DNA from: Stentor coeruleus
Lineage: Eukaryota > Ciliophora > Heterotrichea > Heterotrichida > Stentoridae
Assembly (NCBI GenBank): GCA_001970955.1
Contig: MPUH01000455.1
Coordinates: forward strand, 1 to 53,171
DNA: 53,171 bases
Reading direction: 5' to 3'
In this document: positions 22,956-33,220 of the stretch, piece by piece
How positions within the stretch are numbered: the first letter of the stretch is position 1
Layout: every line of letters starts with the position of its first letter
The notes under the pieces: model-generated
What the model was told of the DNA's origin: nothing
What the model saw: only the letters and a program-made list of their open reading frames with translations
Database searches by the model: none
Translations under genes and position numbers: made by a program

Positions 22956-24224
22956 CTAAGGTAGAATTATCCCTTGATTATCTTCAACAATAATAACATT
23001 CCTATAATTCCCAATTTCATATTCTATAAATAATATAGGGTTTTCGCATACTAGATAAAACCCTTGCAAAAATTGTTTTGTTGAAGGTGGTAATTGTATT
23101 TGGTTGTTATTTATCATAAAATTCAATGCTAAAGTCACATCAAGTACTTCATCTTGTAAGTTTTGGCTTGTGTGGATTTTGTCTTTATTCCCATAAAGTG
23201 CTTTTGTTATCACCAACCGGCCTGCAAGTTTTGCATTTTTCATGTCAGTTTCAACGTTGTTTTTAATCATTTCAACAAAAGACATACATGATTGCTTTCG
23301 TGACTTTTCTTCAATTTTACTATCTTTTGGGGTAAAATATGAATAAATACGTCTTGTTATATAAGCAGCTCCTCCAATAGCTAAAGCTCCAATAAACACT
23401 GGGATATTTTCTAATTTAATAGGCACTTGGAAATTTAACCCTCCATGCTTGAAAATTATTCTCCAAAACAAAGACCCTTTCATATTTTCTAAAATATAAC
23501 AAAGTTTTGTATATTTTCCTAATTCAATACCAACACCTGCACTTAGTTTTTTAACACTAAAAATATGAGTTTTTTCTATATCAGCTCTTATTATCCCAGA
23601 ACTCTCACATGAAAATTGTTTTTTAAAGCTGAGACCTAATGTTTTTTTATGTGGGCGTATATCATAATCAGCACTAGCTTTAAAGTTTTTGAACTGTTTT
23701 TTAGTTTTTATGAAAATACTTCTTGTGATTTCAGCGTTTATCGTAAGTGTTACTGAGTTTGGGAGCTGTTTTTTCGCTAAAGCTCTGAAGAATGACTTTC
23801 CATGTGAAAAACCATATAAAATCCCGAAGTCTGTGTTTTTTATATTGAAAAGCCTTAGCCCTATGCCATAAGAATCTTTACCTAGAACTGTGTCTATAGC
23901 AAGATTTTCGTTATAGAAATAGCTTAATCTTGGAAGGACTTCAGCAAAGTAAATAGATTCTCTTGTATATGCTGAAATACCAATATCTAAAGCAAATTTG
24001 GAACCTAGATCAAGTTTGATGATTTCTTGAAGTTTAAACCATTTTAAAGAAAACTCACCATGTGATGTTGAGAAGAATATCTCGGCACGGGTTTTTGGGA
24101 TAAATAAACTTTTTGGTTCTGGGGTTTTGGACTGTGGTCGCTTTGGGTAAGAAAATGAACTTGAAATCCCACTTGAGAATTGAGATGATACTAGTCCCCA
24201 TTGGCTTTGTGACTCAGTTTGCAT
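22956..24224 (-). CDS. DNAJC11-like protein (DUF3395) without a J domain
   Basis: A 422-aa protein. The middle (about residues 60-290) is a series of alternating polar/hydrophobic strands like the beta-rich central part of DNAJC11, followed by a hydrophobic helix (IPVFIGALAIGGAAYI). The last 110 residues match the C-terminal DUF3395 pattern: LVITKALYG, then DVTLALNFMINNNQIQLP, then GFY.VCENP, then a final IEYEIGNYRNVIIVEDNQ segment. DNAJC11 sits in mitochondria with MICOS/SAM complexes. The N-terminus lacks the HPD-containing J domain and is a short Ser-rich lead, so Hsp70 activation is not expected. Either the J domain was lost or a separate J protein supplies it. It is convergent with the CDPK and divergent from the helicase. 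Confidence 0.7.
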   Translation of the reverse strand: MQTESQSQWGLVSSQFSSGISSSFSYPKRPQSKTPEPKSLFIPKTRAEIFFSTSHGEFSLKWFKLQEIIKLDLGSKFALDIGISAYTRESIYFAEVLPRLSYFYNENLAIDTVLGKDSYGIGLRLFNIKNTDFGILYGFSHGKSFFRALAKKQLPNSVTLTINAEITRSIFIKTKKQFKNFKASADYDIRPHKKTLGLSFKKQFSCESSGIIRADIEKTHIFSVKKLSAGVGIELGKYTKLCYILENMKGSLFWRIIFKHGGLNFQVPIKLENIPVFIGALAIGGAAYITRRIYSYFTPKDSKIEEKSRKQSCMSFVEMIKNNVETDMKNAKLAGRLVITKALYGNKDKIHTSQNLQDEVLDVTLALNFMINNNQIQLPPSTKQFLQGFYLVCENPILFIEYEIGNYRNVIIVEDNQGIILP

Positions 24225-24888
24225 ATTTATATAGGAATAGATTATATTTTTAAAGATATAATTGATATTGAGATGTTTGGTGTGATTGAGAAATAGTGTG
24301 AGTTTGATTAGGAAAAGTTTATATAAAACTATTTTTGTTTTAAGGGTAAATGGATAGATGCAGTTGATGATTTTTTGATAGTTTATGTTTTTAAAGATAT
24401 TGTAAATTTTTATTAACTTTGGAATAAAAATAATTGTAAATGCTATTATATAGGATTTATTTATTAATTTTAGAATGATTAATCACTATTTTTTATATAT
24501 TTTTCTTCTTTTGTATTGCATATAATATACCTTAAATATCATCTATAGTATAAACTATAGTAAAATTATCTTAAGCCCCTCTGTTGAAATCTTTAAACAA
24601 TGGCATATAAATTCATAAACCAACATATTCAATTCACATCAACATCAGCATCTTTCATCAATTAAACCATATCTTCCCAGCCTCCAAACCAACTCCTTCC
24701 TATCCATACCACTTAAATCCCAACAAAGCCTATATGATAATTCTCAAAAGTATTTGCCAAAATATTCCGAATTTTTAAATCAACAAACCTATCTTAAATT
24801 CATCCTAAAACTTAATCCCCAATAAAAAACACACCAAACCCTTAATTCTAACTAAAATCCTCTTAAGATACAGATGCATTATTTATAA
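24225..24888. promoter_or_regulatory. divergent promoter spacer with sharp strand-composition switch
   Basis: It lies between the minus-strand start at 24224 and the plus-strand start at 24889. Bases 24241-24360 hold 27 G and 1 C, while 24661-24720 hold 24 C and 1 G (counted by eye). Both starts are preceded by TATA-like strings (TATATAAATATG on the minus strand, TTTATAAATG on the plus strand). No other gene seen. Confidence 0.65.
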
Positions 24889-27800
24889 ATGGAGCGTCGA
24901 GGTTCTAGATTTAGACGAGGTCGTGGTCGTGGTCGTAACAATCGCGGAAGTACTCGAGAACCAATAAAAAAAGGTCCAAAGCTAGAAGAAACCCGAATTA
25001 TAGATAGGACAGAGTTGCCAATATACAAATGCAAAGACTCTATAATGTCTCACATCGAAAGATACTCAGTAGGTATCGTTGAAGCATCAACAGGTAGCGG
25101 CAAATCAACTCAAGTTCCTCAATTCCTCTATGAAAAATACCCAGAATGTTTCATTGTAGTAGCCCAACCAAACAAGCTCGGGGCAAATGAAATCGCATCA
25201 AAAATCGCTGAAGAATTAAATTCAAACATCGGAGGTATTGTTGGAACTATGTTTAAAGGTGAAACAAAAGAATCTTCTCAAACTAGAATTTACTTCACAA
25301 CAACCGACATTCTACTTGAATATATTCTTAATGACAATACAAAATTTGATTTTATTATTATCGATGAAGTACATGAGAGGTCTTTAGAAACTGATCTTTT
25401 ATTAGCTGTTATTAAAATGCGTTTGAATGAAGGAAATGAATTTAAACTTTTGATTATGTCAGCAACAATACAAAATATATTACCAAGTTATTTTTCTTCA
25501 ACAGAAATTAAAAAAAACTTTGGTCAGGAAAGGAGAAAAAAAGATAATAGAGATGATATTGATTGGCTTGATGAACAAAATTTTGATGATGATAAAGAAG
25601 AACAAAAAGGTGAGTGGATGAGAAAAGGGTATAGAGACCCAGCGGATGTTTTTAGTAATGATGCAAAGTTGTTTCAGGTTGAGGAGATATATTTGGAAAA
25701 AGCATTGGATATTGTTAAACCGCTGTTTAATTCAGTGTTGAGAAATGAGCCTGAAAAAAGTTTGATTGATTTTGCTTCGATTTTTGAAAAAGATGCTGAT
25801 ACAAATCCACTTGAAGTTCCAAGTATTGCTTATGAGCTTGCTTGTAGAATTATCCTTGTCCAACATCTAAAACTCTATCGCGATGAAGATCGTCCATACA
25901 CGTTCCTTGTCTTTTTACCTGGATTAGTTGAAATCAACGAAATGAACGATATGCTTACCAATACTTTTCAAAACAAGATCTCAGACCTAGAAATCATCCA
26001 TCTCCATACAAACATCCCTGAAGAAGACTACGATAGAATTTTTATCCCCCCAGAAGAAGGTAAAAGAAGAGTCATTTTATCAAGTAGTATAGCCGAAAGC
26101 TCAATAACCTTAACAGACGTTAGATTCATAATAGACTTTGGTATGAGTAGAGAAACCGCTTATAACAACCAAAAAAATGCTGATTCTTTCGAACTTGTAT
26201 GGGCAGCAAAATCTATAATGAAACAAAGAGCAGGTAGAGCAGGAAGAGTTGCTAATGGTATAGTATTTCGTTTAATGCCTATACAATTTTTCCATTCTAT
26301 GTTATATGACTATGCAAGACCTGAAATCCAAAGATCAAGTTTAGATAAAATCATCCTTAAGCTTAAGATGAAAAATATTGAAAACATAAGAGATCTACTT
26401 GGAAACATCCTTGAAGCACCTGATGATATTGAGATTATCAAAACAGAAAGATATCTTGTTGAAATGGGAGCTTTAAACCCAGCTAAAAAAATCACTAAAC
26501 TTGGAGAAATTTATTCTGAATTCCCTTACGAAATAAAAGTTACAAGAATTTGCATGTTTGGCATACTTTTCGGTTGTGCTAAACAAGCAATGCTTCTTGG
26601 TGCTTTGATATCTTTAGAAAGAGCTCCTATAAAAAGCTATGCAGGAGTTCCAGGGAATCAATCTAAACAACATCCTCAAACTTATAAATCAAGGTTAATA
26701 TTTGATGAGTCATCAAATAGTGATTTACTTATGATGTTAAATGCATATGATAAATGGTATGAACATTATGGGCGTAGATGTAAAAGGATGGTTTTCAAAA
26801 ATGGGCAAAGGGCAAGTGCTAAAGGAAGAATCCCAGATGATGAGGCTAAATTTTGTAACCATTTCTACTTAGACCCATATTTATTAAGAGAAGCATTATG
26901 CTTATATTCTGAAATCAAACAGAAATTCCTAACAATTGGTATAGACAAACAACATTTCAAACTTCCAAAAGCTGATAAATTCGTTATAAAACTTTGTATC
27001 GCTGCAACTTTTCCAGGAAAGTATTTGATTTCTAATTATGAACTTGTAGATGAAGTTAGTAGAAATAAACTTATATGCAAAATGGGAAGTAATCCTAAAA
27101 GTACTTTACTTATACCTGATATTCCTCCTTGTATTGTCCCATCAGATATTGAAAGTTTGATATCAATAAATCAAGTAAAACCTAAAAATGTGTCGATAGT
27201 TTATTCAAACGCCATTATTGAATATGAAAACAACTTCAATCCAAGTACTTTAAAATTTGTCATGTGGCTTGGAAGTTATAGTAGAAGATTTTATAATCTT
27301 GCTTGGGTGTTATTAAAAAGGGTATATAGAGATCATAATGATAGAGTGTACAATAAAAGCATGATTAATTTTACTATTAATGAACTTAATAGAATCCCAA
27401 CTGGGCAAAGAAGAGAAGGGGTTATTGTTGATATAAACTCAGATAATACAAGAGATGGGACTATTGTTGATGAAGTTGTATTTCTATGTAAACCTGAATA
27501 TCCATATAAACTTGCGTTTAAAGATTTGATTAGTAGGGCGGATGTGCATATTGAAGATGACTCTGTAAATAGCAACACTTTTACTATTAATACAGATTTA
27601 GCTGAAAAATTCATGTTGGTTTGCGCAGAGTATATAGCTAGAAAAAATCTAACAATAGGGCGATATAGTACACTTATGCCTTTTTTCCCATTATTACCTC
27701 ATATTATGTCTTTATTATTCTGTAGTAGGATTGAATATTTACCAAACCCATCAAGGACTAGATACAAAGGCATTAAATTCACAAACTTCGAAAGCTTTTT

Positions 27801-28689
27801 AACTTTTGACTATAGTTTTACAAGTGAAGATGCTAAAACCATCAATAAAATTCGTTCGGACATTAGCACTTATTTAGGAAATATTGAATATATACAAGAC
27901 CACACAAAACAATCAACAATTAAAGATGAAATAATACAATTATTAACAAAACAAAGAATACCTGTGAATTATGATTTAGCCGATTGGCGAGAAATTATCA
28001 AATGGGATCAAATGTTTTTACTTGTAGAACCACATACTGATGAACCTGGGTCTGTTAAATTACTAGAAATTACTGAAGATGAGTCTCTTTTTTATGGGCC
28101 TGAAAAAATGGAAGAAATAAAAAAGAAGAAAATTTCTTATGTAAAAAGCTTAGAAAACACGGCAAATTCATCGACTTATTGTAAAGCTGAACTTACATGT
28201 AAATATTGTGATGAAGCTATTTGTGGAATTGAAGGGATTTCAGTTTTTGAAGAAGACCCGGTGTTGTTTACGGTTGTGTCTTATTATGGAAAACTTGATA
28301 CTGTATATGAACCTCCTGAGAATAATGAGTATATTGAGTATGTTTTAGATAATTATTTACCGAGTTCATGGGAAATTTGTAGGAATAATCATGTTATTGG
28401 TTGGAATGAAGACAATTGTACGTTTGTATGTGAAAAATCTCCAATAATTTTCCGTTTGCCTATGGGTAAAATGGTAAGGTTGACTAAGGATATGTGGGAA
28501 TACGATTTTTATAAACTTAAAAATATCAGCGATATAGCTAAGAAAGAGTTTGATAGTCAGAAATTTGAATTTAAGTGCTTGGTGTGTGATGAGGAGTTTA
28601 AGAAATCACAGGACTTCTATGCGCATGTTAATCAGGCTTTTCATAAGAATAGATGTGCTGTGTTTATTGAGCCTTATGTTCCGATTTAG
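24889..28689 (+). CDS. DEVH-box RNA helicase with C-terminal C2H2 finger
   Basis: A 1,266-aa protein. The N-terminus is RG-rich (residues 4-20), typical of RNA binding. Helicase motifs: I GSGKST (69-74), II DEVH (159-162), III SAT (191-193) and VI QRAGRAGR (446-453), then a winged-helix/ratchet region. All are intact, so ATP-dependent 3'-5' unwinding is expected. The DEVH variant and large C-terminal extension recall TDRD9/Spindle-E; the part around 835-885 could hold a Tudor-like fold, though I cannot confirm it. The tail has an extra Cys cluster (CKAELTCKYC) and a C2H2 finger (C1230, C1233, H1246, H1252). In animals that group acts in piRNA silencing, so a small-RNA role here is possible but unproven. 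DHX-type RNA processing helicases are the alternative. Confidence 0.88.
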   Translation: MERRGSRFRRGRGRGRNNRGSTREPIKKGPKLEETRIIDRTELPIYKCKDSIMSHIERYSVGIVEASTGSGKSTQVPQFLYEKYPECFIVVAQPNKLGANEIASKIAEELNSNIGGIVGTMFKGETKESSQTRIYFTTTDILLEYILNDNTKFDFIIIDEVHERSLETDLLLAVIKMRLNEGNEFKLLIMSATIQNILPSYFSSTEIKKNFGQERRKKDNRDDIDWLDEQNFDDDKEEQKGEWMRKGYRDPADVFSNDAKLFQVEEIYLEKALDIVKPLFNSVLRNEPEKSLIDFASIFEKDADTNPLEVPSIAYELACRIILVQHLKLYRDEDRPYTFLVFLPGLVEINEMNDMLTNTFQNKISDLEIIHLHTNIPEEDYDRIFIPPEEGKRRVILSSSIAESSITLTDVRFIIDFGMSRETAYNNQKNADSFELVWAAKSIMKQRAGRAGRVANGIVFRLMPIQFFHSMLYDYARPEIQRSSLDKIILKLKMKNIENIRDLLGNILEAPDDIEIIKTERYLVEMGALNPAKKITKLGEIYSEFPYEIKVTRICMFGILFGCAKQAMLLGALISLERAPIKSYAGVPGNQSKQHPQTYKSRLIFDESSNSDLLMMLNAYDKWYEHYGRRCKRMVFKNGQRASAKGRIPDDEAKFCNHFYLDPYLLREALCLYSEIKQKFLTIGIDKQHFKLPKADKFVIKLCIAATFPGKYLISNYELVDEVSRNKLICKMGSNPKSTLLIPDIPPCIVPSDIESLISINQVKPKNVSIVYSNAIIEYENNFNPSTLKFVMWLGSYSRRFYNLAWVLLKRVYRDHNDRVYNKSMINFTINELNRIPTGQRREGVIVDINSDNTRDGTIVDEVVFLCKPEYPYKLAFKDLISRADVHIEDDSVNSNTFTINTDLAEKFMLVCAEYIARKNLTIGRYSTLMPFFPLLPHIMSLLFCSRIEYLPNPSRTRYKGIKFTNFESFLTFDYSFTSEDAKTINKIRSDISTYLGNIEYIQDHTKQSTIKDEIIQLLTKQRIPVNYDLADWREIIKWDQMFLLVEPHTDEPGSVKLLEITEDESLFYGPEKMEEIKKKKISYVKSLENTANSSTYCKAELTCKYCDEAICGIEGISVFEEDPVLFTVVSYYGKLDTVYEPPENNEYIEYVLDNYLPSSWEICRNNHVIGWNEDNCTFVCEKSPIIFRLPMGKMVRLTKDMWEYDFYKLKNISDIAKKEFDSQKFEFKCLVCDEEFKKSQDFYAHVNQAFHKNRCAVFIEPYVPI

Positions 28690-29636
28690 ATTAGTTTTTT
28701 TAGATAAAATTAGAATTTAGGATAATTTATAATGTGTTGGAATGAAGGAATTTAAAAATTGGATTTAAAGTTTTTGGATATAATTTTATGGGTTTTAGTA
28801 TTGATATTTGAGGGTTTTTTGTGAATTTTTTATTTGTGGTTTATGTATAAGTTTTTATGAAGAGAGTGATTTTATTATAAATTGATTGAAGTTAATATTA
28901 GTAGTTGTAGAAATTTTTGAAGGGAGAATTGATGTGTTTTTAAGTGGAATTATGGAAAATGGTATTTCAAATAAGATATAAATGTAACGATTAAAATGCT
29001 TAGTTAATAAAAATTGTAAATTTGGAATATAATAATTGTTTTAATTAAGGTGTTACAATGCGAGGTATAATGCTTTTAAATATCATGTTATAAGAAAAGC
29101 AACTAATAATATTGGGATTGAAAAAATTATAGGGTTGCATTTGCTAACTGGATTTTCCCTTATTTTATTAAATATCAGTATTATTTCCTACTTATAAACC
29201 TATCCTATCATAGATACACTACAACAATTATCATAAATTTCCAAAATTCAAAAAAATTATTATAAATCCAAATTTAAAGTCTTAAAATAATCTTACACTC
29301 CCATAAATCCCACCTAAAATATTATAATTACCATGTTATAAATTATCTTAAAAAACTATTACATATCCATCTAACAATGGTATCTTCGAAACTATTTCCC
29401 TAACATTTTTTTTGAATGAACCTATTTTCAAATCTCAATCCAAATGCCATATCCTTCAATCCTTCTTCTCATATATTTCTTAACTGTATTATATATAACT
29501 CATATCCTTTCTTTATTACATAAAAACTAACAAATCTAAAATCAAACTTTCTTAAATCAATCTCTTATCATCCTAATAACTTTTACATATAACGAAACTC
29601 CATGAATAGTTTCCTGTTTGAAATTGTTAATAAAAT
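28690..29636. other. intergenic, no gene seen
   Basis: About 950 nt between plus-strand genes. The left 400 nt are G-rich and C-poor and the right 400 nt C-rich and G-poor on the plus strand. No RNA gene or extra exon recognised. Confidence 0.5.
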
Positions 29637-30226
29637 ATGTACATGCAAGGACTGGATGATGAACTTTCAGTGTATATAGCCTATCAAGATTATCAACCTG
29701 ATGAATTTACTTTCCCAAATAGGAAAAATTCTTTCATAGACCTTTTAAGCGCTCCAATCAGCATACCTGAGGACAATTTAATTCAATTGCAAATTGACTT
29801 CATGCTAGAAGATATGAAACTTCCTGAGATCAGCACACAACCAAGTGAAAGTGAAGTGCATGAATTGAACCTAGATGAGTTATTTGAGATACAATCAACG
29901 AAAAAAAAGCATGATAATAACGCAAAAATTCCTTTAATGCATTCAATGAAAAAAAGCGATGTGCAAATTGTTGGGACTTTAACTTTGAAGCAGAGGAAGG
30001 AAAAAATTGCAAAGTATTTGGAAAAAAGGAAAAAAAGAAATTGGCATAAAAAAATATACTACGACTGTAGGAAAAAAGTTGCTGATAATAGGCTAAGAGT
30101 TAAAGGGAGATTTGTTACAAGGGAGCAAGCGATTCTTATTTTAGGACCTGATCATGAAGCTANACAAGGGAGCAAGCGATTCTTATTTTAGGACCTGATC
30201 ATGAAGCTATTAAGCATTTATTATAA
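29637..30226 (+). CDS. CCT-motif protein, 3' end disturbed by an assembly gap
   Basis: ATG at 29637; a second in-frame ATG lies two codons on. Residues 1-115 are acidic and probably disordered. Residues 118-161 match the CCT motif of CONSTANS/TOC1-type regulators: repeated basic pairs (YLEKRKKRNWHKKI), then CRKKVADNRLRVKGRF. That motif is known for nuclear localisation, DNA contact and NF-Y association. A single N at 30163 is flanked by two 46-nt copies of the same sequence (30117-30162, 30164-30209). Taking one copy as artefact, the frame continues through ...PDHEA to IKHLL and a TAA at 30224, giving about 180 aa. As written, the frame is shifted by the gap. A transcriptional regulator is likely; targets are unknown. 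Confidence 0.8.
30117..30209. repeat. scaffold join: 46-nt duplicate either side of one N
   Basis: The 46 bases before and after the N at 30163 are identical (starting ACAAGGGAGCAAGCG). This is what two overlapping contig ends joined by a placeholder N look like. Collapsing one copy restores the reading frame of the CCT gene, which supports artefact over biology. Confidence 0.9.
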
Positions 30227-30891
30227 GTAATCAATAGTCTGATCAGACTACATTAAGATTAGGAATTTTATGAATTTTTTGATGGGCTTAGATAAATATT
30301 TTATAATCAGAATCGAATTTAAGTGATTTTTGCATGAATTTATGGTGTTTATAGTTTAAATTTAAATGTTATAGAGGGAGTTTATGATTAAGTTTAATAG
30401 GTATGAAAAATGGATTTTAGTGTAAATAGTTTTTAAATAGTAGTTGAGTTTAAATAAATATTGTTTGCTATTTGATGATCAGGATTTTAAAAATTGGAAA
30501 ATAAGAGTCATGTGGATTTATTAGCACTGTATAAGAGTTTCAAATAGTTTATTATGAGTTTACATACGCTATTCATATTAAAACTTGATATTTTCAGTTT
30601 AATTTTCCAAAACTTGCTTTGATCAAAATCATTTATATTTTTCAACGATATAATCATAGTAATATTCTCAAACCCACTTTCACAAGATCTATAAAGAAAC
30701 CTATATATTTTTTCTAGTATTTCATATAATTTTCACACAATTTTTCAATCAGCAATAAAAATCCTTTAATAATCTAAATCAAACAAACTTTATCACTAAT
30801 CAACTATCAACACAAAATCCTTAAAAATCCTAAAAATCCCTTCACTATTGCATATCATATCACAAATTTCATTCTATTAATCCTATTTAAA
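30227..30891. other. intergenic, no gene seen
   Basis: About 665 nt between plus-strand genes. It is G-rich on the left and C-rich with almost no G on the right. No coding or RNA feature recognised. Confidence 0.5.
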
Positions 30892-32580
30892 ATGATAAAA
30901 AATCACAGTCCCGACTTTTTTTTTACAGTCAAAAACAGTAGGAACCGGAGGGTCAAAAGCGAAATCCCAGAAACATTCAAAGAGCCCAACCTCACTTCCA
31001 CAAGGCAACACAATTCCAAAAACTCCCTTAAAAACAGCGAAAACATCATCAATCGCAGCAACGAAAAATTCGATGAAAACCTCTCTAAACATCGTGAAAT
31101 CATCTTAACCCTACTCAAACAATCATTATCCCTAGAAGAATCCCTAATAACTAAACTCAAAGATATAACATATATTCCAGATCTCTTAACAGATGTGATT
31201 TTCAAAAGAATCAGAGGAAATTCCCCACAGCCTCGATCAAATAAACAATTTATAGAAGAAATTACTGAATATCGTAAATACGCATCAAATTTACAAAGCC
31301 AATTAATAAAAGCTAAGCAATCAAATGAAGAACTTACTAGTATGCTTTTATCAGTCGATGTTCAACAGAAATTAAGTGTAAATTTTATATAGAGAGATTT
31401 AAATGAGTCTATAAGTTTGATTACTACAGTAAAAACGGCAAATCCTAAAAGACCTCATAAGAAAAAAATCCTTTTATCACCAAGATTAGAATACGATAGA
31501 ATACTTCAAGTAGCGCAAAAAGAAAAACTTGAAGATGGGCAGAAACTACTTTGTGAAGAGGTCAGAAGGACGATTTTAGCTGATAATGTTGTGGTTTTAA
31601 ACCCAAATCCTCAACAAACACATTATTCTGGGATTATAAACGGCCAAAATGTAACAATATCAGCAAAATCTACTGTGCTTTTTACTGTTTTTACAACAGG
31701 AGAATCTATATCAGCTAAAATAGGTGATCATAATTTTGACCCTAGGATCCAACAAGTTCTTAAAATGAAGGTTAAAGCCTTTTCTGCGGGGTTATTATAT
31801 GATCATTTAGGATCAAAACTTGGCATACTTTTGATTATAAGAAAAAGACCAGAAATTATGTTTGAACGGGAATTAAATAATTTGCTGAATATATTTTCAT
31901 TGTATATAATCAGGTGGAAATTATATGAATGCTGCAATTTAGAAAAACGTAAATCGGATGAAATCATAAGTGCGTGTGGGGAACTTCTTAATACAGTAAC
32001 ATTACAAGATTTTATGTTGAAATTACAGAATAAGATTCCTAAGATTTTTAATTGTGAAAGAGGAAATGTTTTATTATTTGATTATGAAAAAAACAACCTT
32101 TTCCGTAAACTTGGCGAAAGTTCATATGAGAATTTCCCAATTTTTCAAGGTCTTTCTGGGCATTGTGTAAATACAAAGCGTTCTTATATTAGTAATGATG
32201 TTACACATGAAAGAATGTTTCATAAAGAAATGGATGATCCTTTTGGGACAAATACAAGATGTATTTTATCAGTTCCAATATTTAGTAAGATTTCTGATAA
32301 AATCCCTGAAGCTGTGATTCAGCTAATTAACAAAGAAGATGGGAATATTTTTTCAGAAGCAGATATGGAAGGTGTTATAAGATTTGCTGCAATGATCACT
32401 GATTGTATGATTGTATTGAAATTCTCTCAGCTTTCAGCATCTTTGGTTGATGTTATTAGAAAACTTGAAGAGTCTTTAGAAAAAATGAGTGAGGATATGA
32501 GGATTAGGGTTTATGATTTCAGTTATGTTAAGAGCTCAATTGGCCAATTTAAAGGTTTTTTTACTAAGTATACACTTTAG
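30892..32580 (+). CDS. GAF-domain protein, two exons
   Basis: Exons 30892-31377 and 31393-32580 give 557 aa. The N-terminal 60 residues are Ser/Asn-rich, and residues about 65-160 are helical and charged, probably a coiled coil. From about residue 205 there are one or two GAF-like modules. The clearer one, about residues 350-500, contains FDYEKNNLF, GLSGHCVNT, NDVTHERMFH and an LSVPIF...VIQLINK segment, close to the GAF pattern of phosphodiesterases and adenylyl cyclases. No catalytic domain follows; the protein ends about 45 residues later with a short helix. GAF domains bind cyclic nucleotides or other small molecules, and the ligand here is unknown. Confidence 0.85.
31378..31392 (+). other. 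15-nt intron in the GAF gene
   Basis: GTAAATTTTATATAG is phase 0, after a Ser codon (AGT). The acceptor TAG is an in-frame stop. Its first eight bases are the same as in the intron at 14094. Confidence 0.93.
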
Positions 32581-33220
32581 CATATTTCTATAATAAAACT
32601 ATTACATATAATTTAATATGTCAAACTAGGTTAATTTTAGTAATAGATATAAATGGCAAACCTTAGGACTATAAATAGATGAAATGATAGATTTCAAGTA
32701 GTTGAACTTTATCTTTACAAAAAAAAGATTATTGCCATTTATCGGGTTTCATACACCCCTTTCTTGAACTTTAAACAAGAAAGAAAGAAAGAAACTTTAC
32801 GAACAGCACTCTCTTTATATTTCTGTTGTTCGTAGGGAGAAAGATTTACAACCGAGAGCTTGCCTTTAAATTTTAGTGTCTAAAATTAGTTTAGTCTTTA
32901 TTCTAATTTTTTTTTTGAAGAAGTTGGACATATCGATGATTAGCATATACATATTTTTTACTTGATTAAAGTAGTAATGGCTTTATATTTATTTTTCGAA
33001 AATAGCACCTCATTATATTAACCTAAAAAATAAATCGAGCATTTTTTAACAATCTTCCTAATTTCATATATTACTATTCAAACTACATAAATCAATTAGT
33101 CAAAATATCAAATTTACACCAAAAGTTTAAATCATTTTTCACAATAATCACCTAAATCATTCAAAAATTCCATCATCAAGTCAATATAAAAAAGTTTATA
33201 CCTAAAGATTTCTAACTAAA
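32581..33220. other. intergenic spacer holding a candidate structured RNA
   Basis: This is a convergent spacer. The middle (32744-32916) is less AT-rich and full of perfect short inverted repeats, described separately. The right part (33010-33200) is C-rich and G-poor on the plus strand, as next to other genes. No open frame of note. Confidence 0.6.
32744..32916 (+). ncRNA. candidate structured noncoding RNA
   Basis: Four consecutive hairpins can be drawn. GGGT/ACCC is at 32744-32758. CTTTCTTG/CAAGAAAG is at 32759-32783 (8 bp, 9-nt loop). ACGAACA/TGTTCGT is at 32799-32833 (7 bp). AATTTTA/TAAAATT is at 32869-32887 (7 bp, 5-nt loop). A run of ten T at 32907-32916 follows, usable as a Pol III stop or as part of an Sm-like AUnGA site. 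The stretch is richer in G+C than the surrounding spacer. I checked by eye for U1, U2, U4, U5, U6, 5S, SRP and a telomerase template and matched none. Strand is chosen from the T run. Confidence 0.35.

Noticed and set aside
32566-32578. GTATACACTTTAG as an intron at the end of the GAF gene
   Set aside because: It is 13 nt, shorter than any accepted intron here, and the following sequence shows no coding character.
32744-32916. Telomerase RNA
   Set aside because: A template would need about one and a half units of CACCCTAA; only ACACCCC is present, so the candidate RNA is left unassigned.
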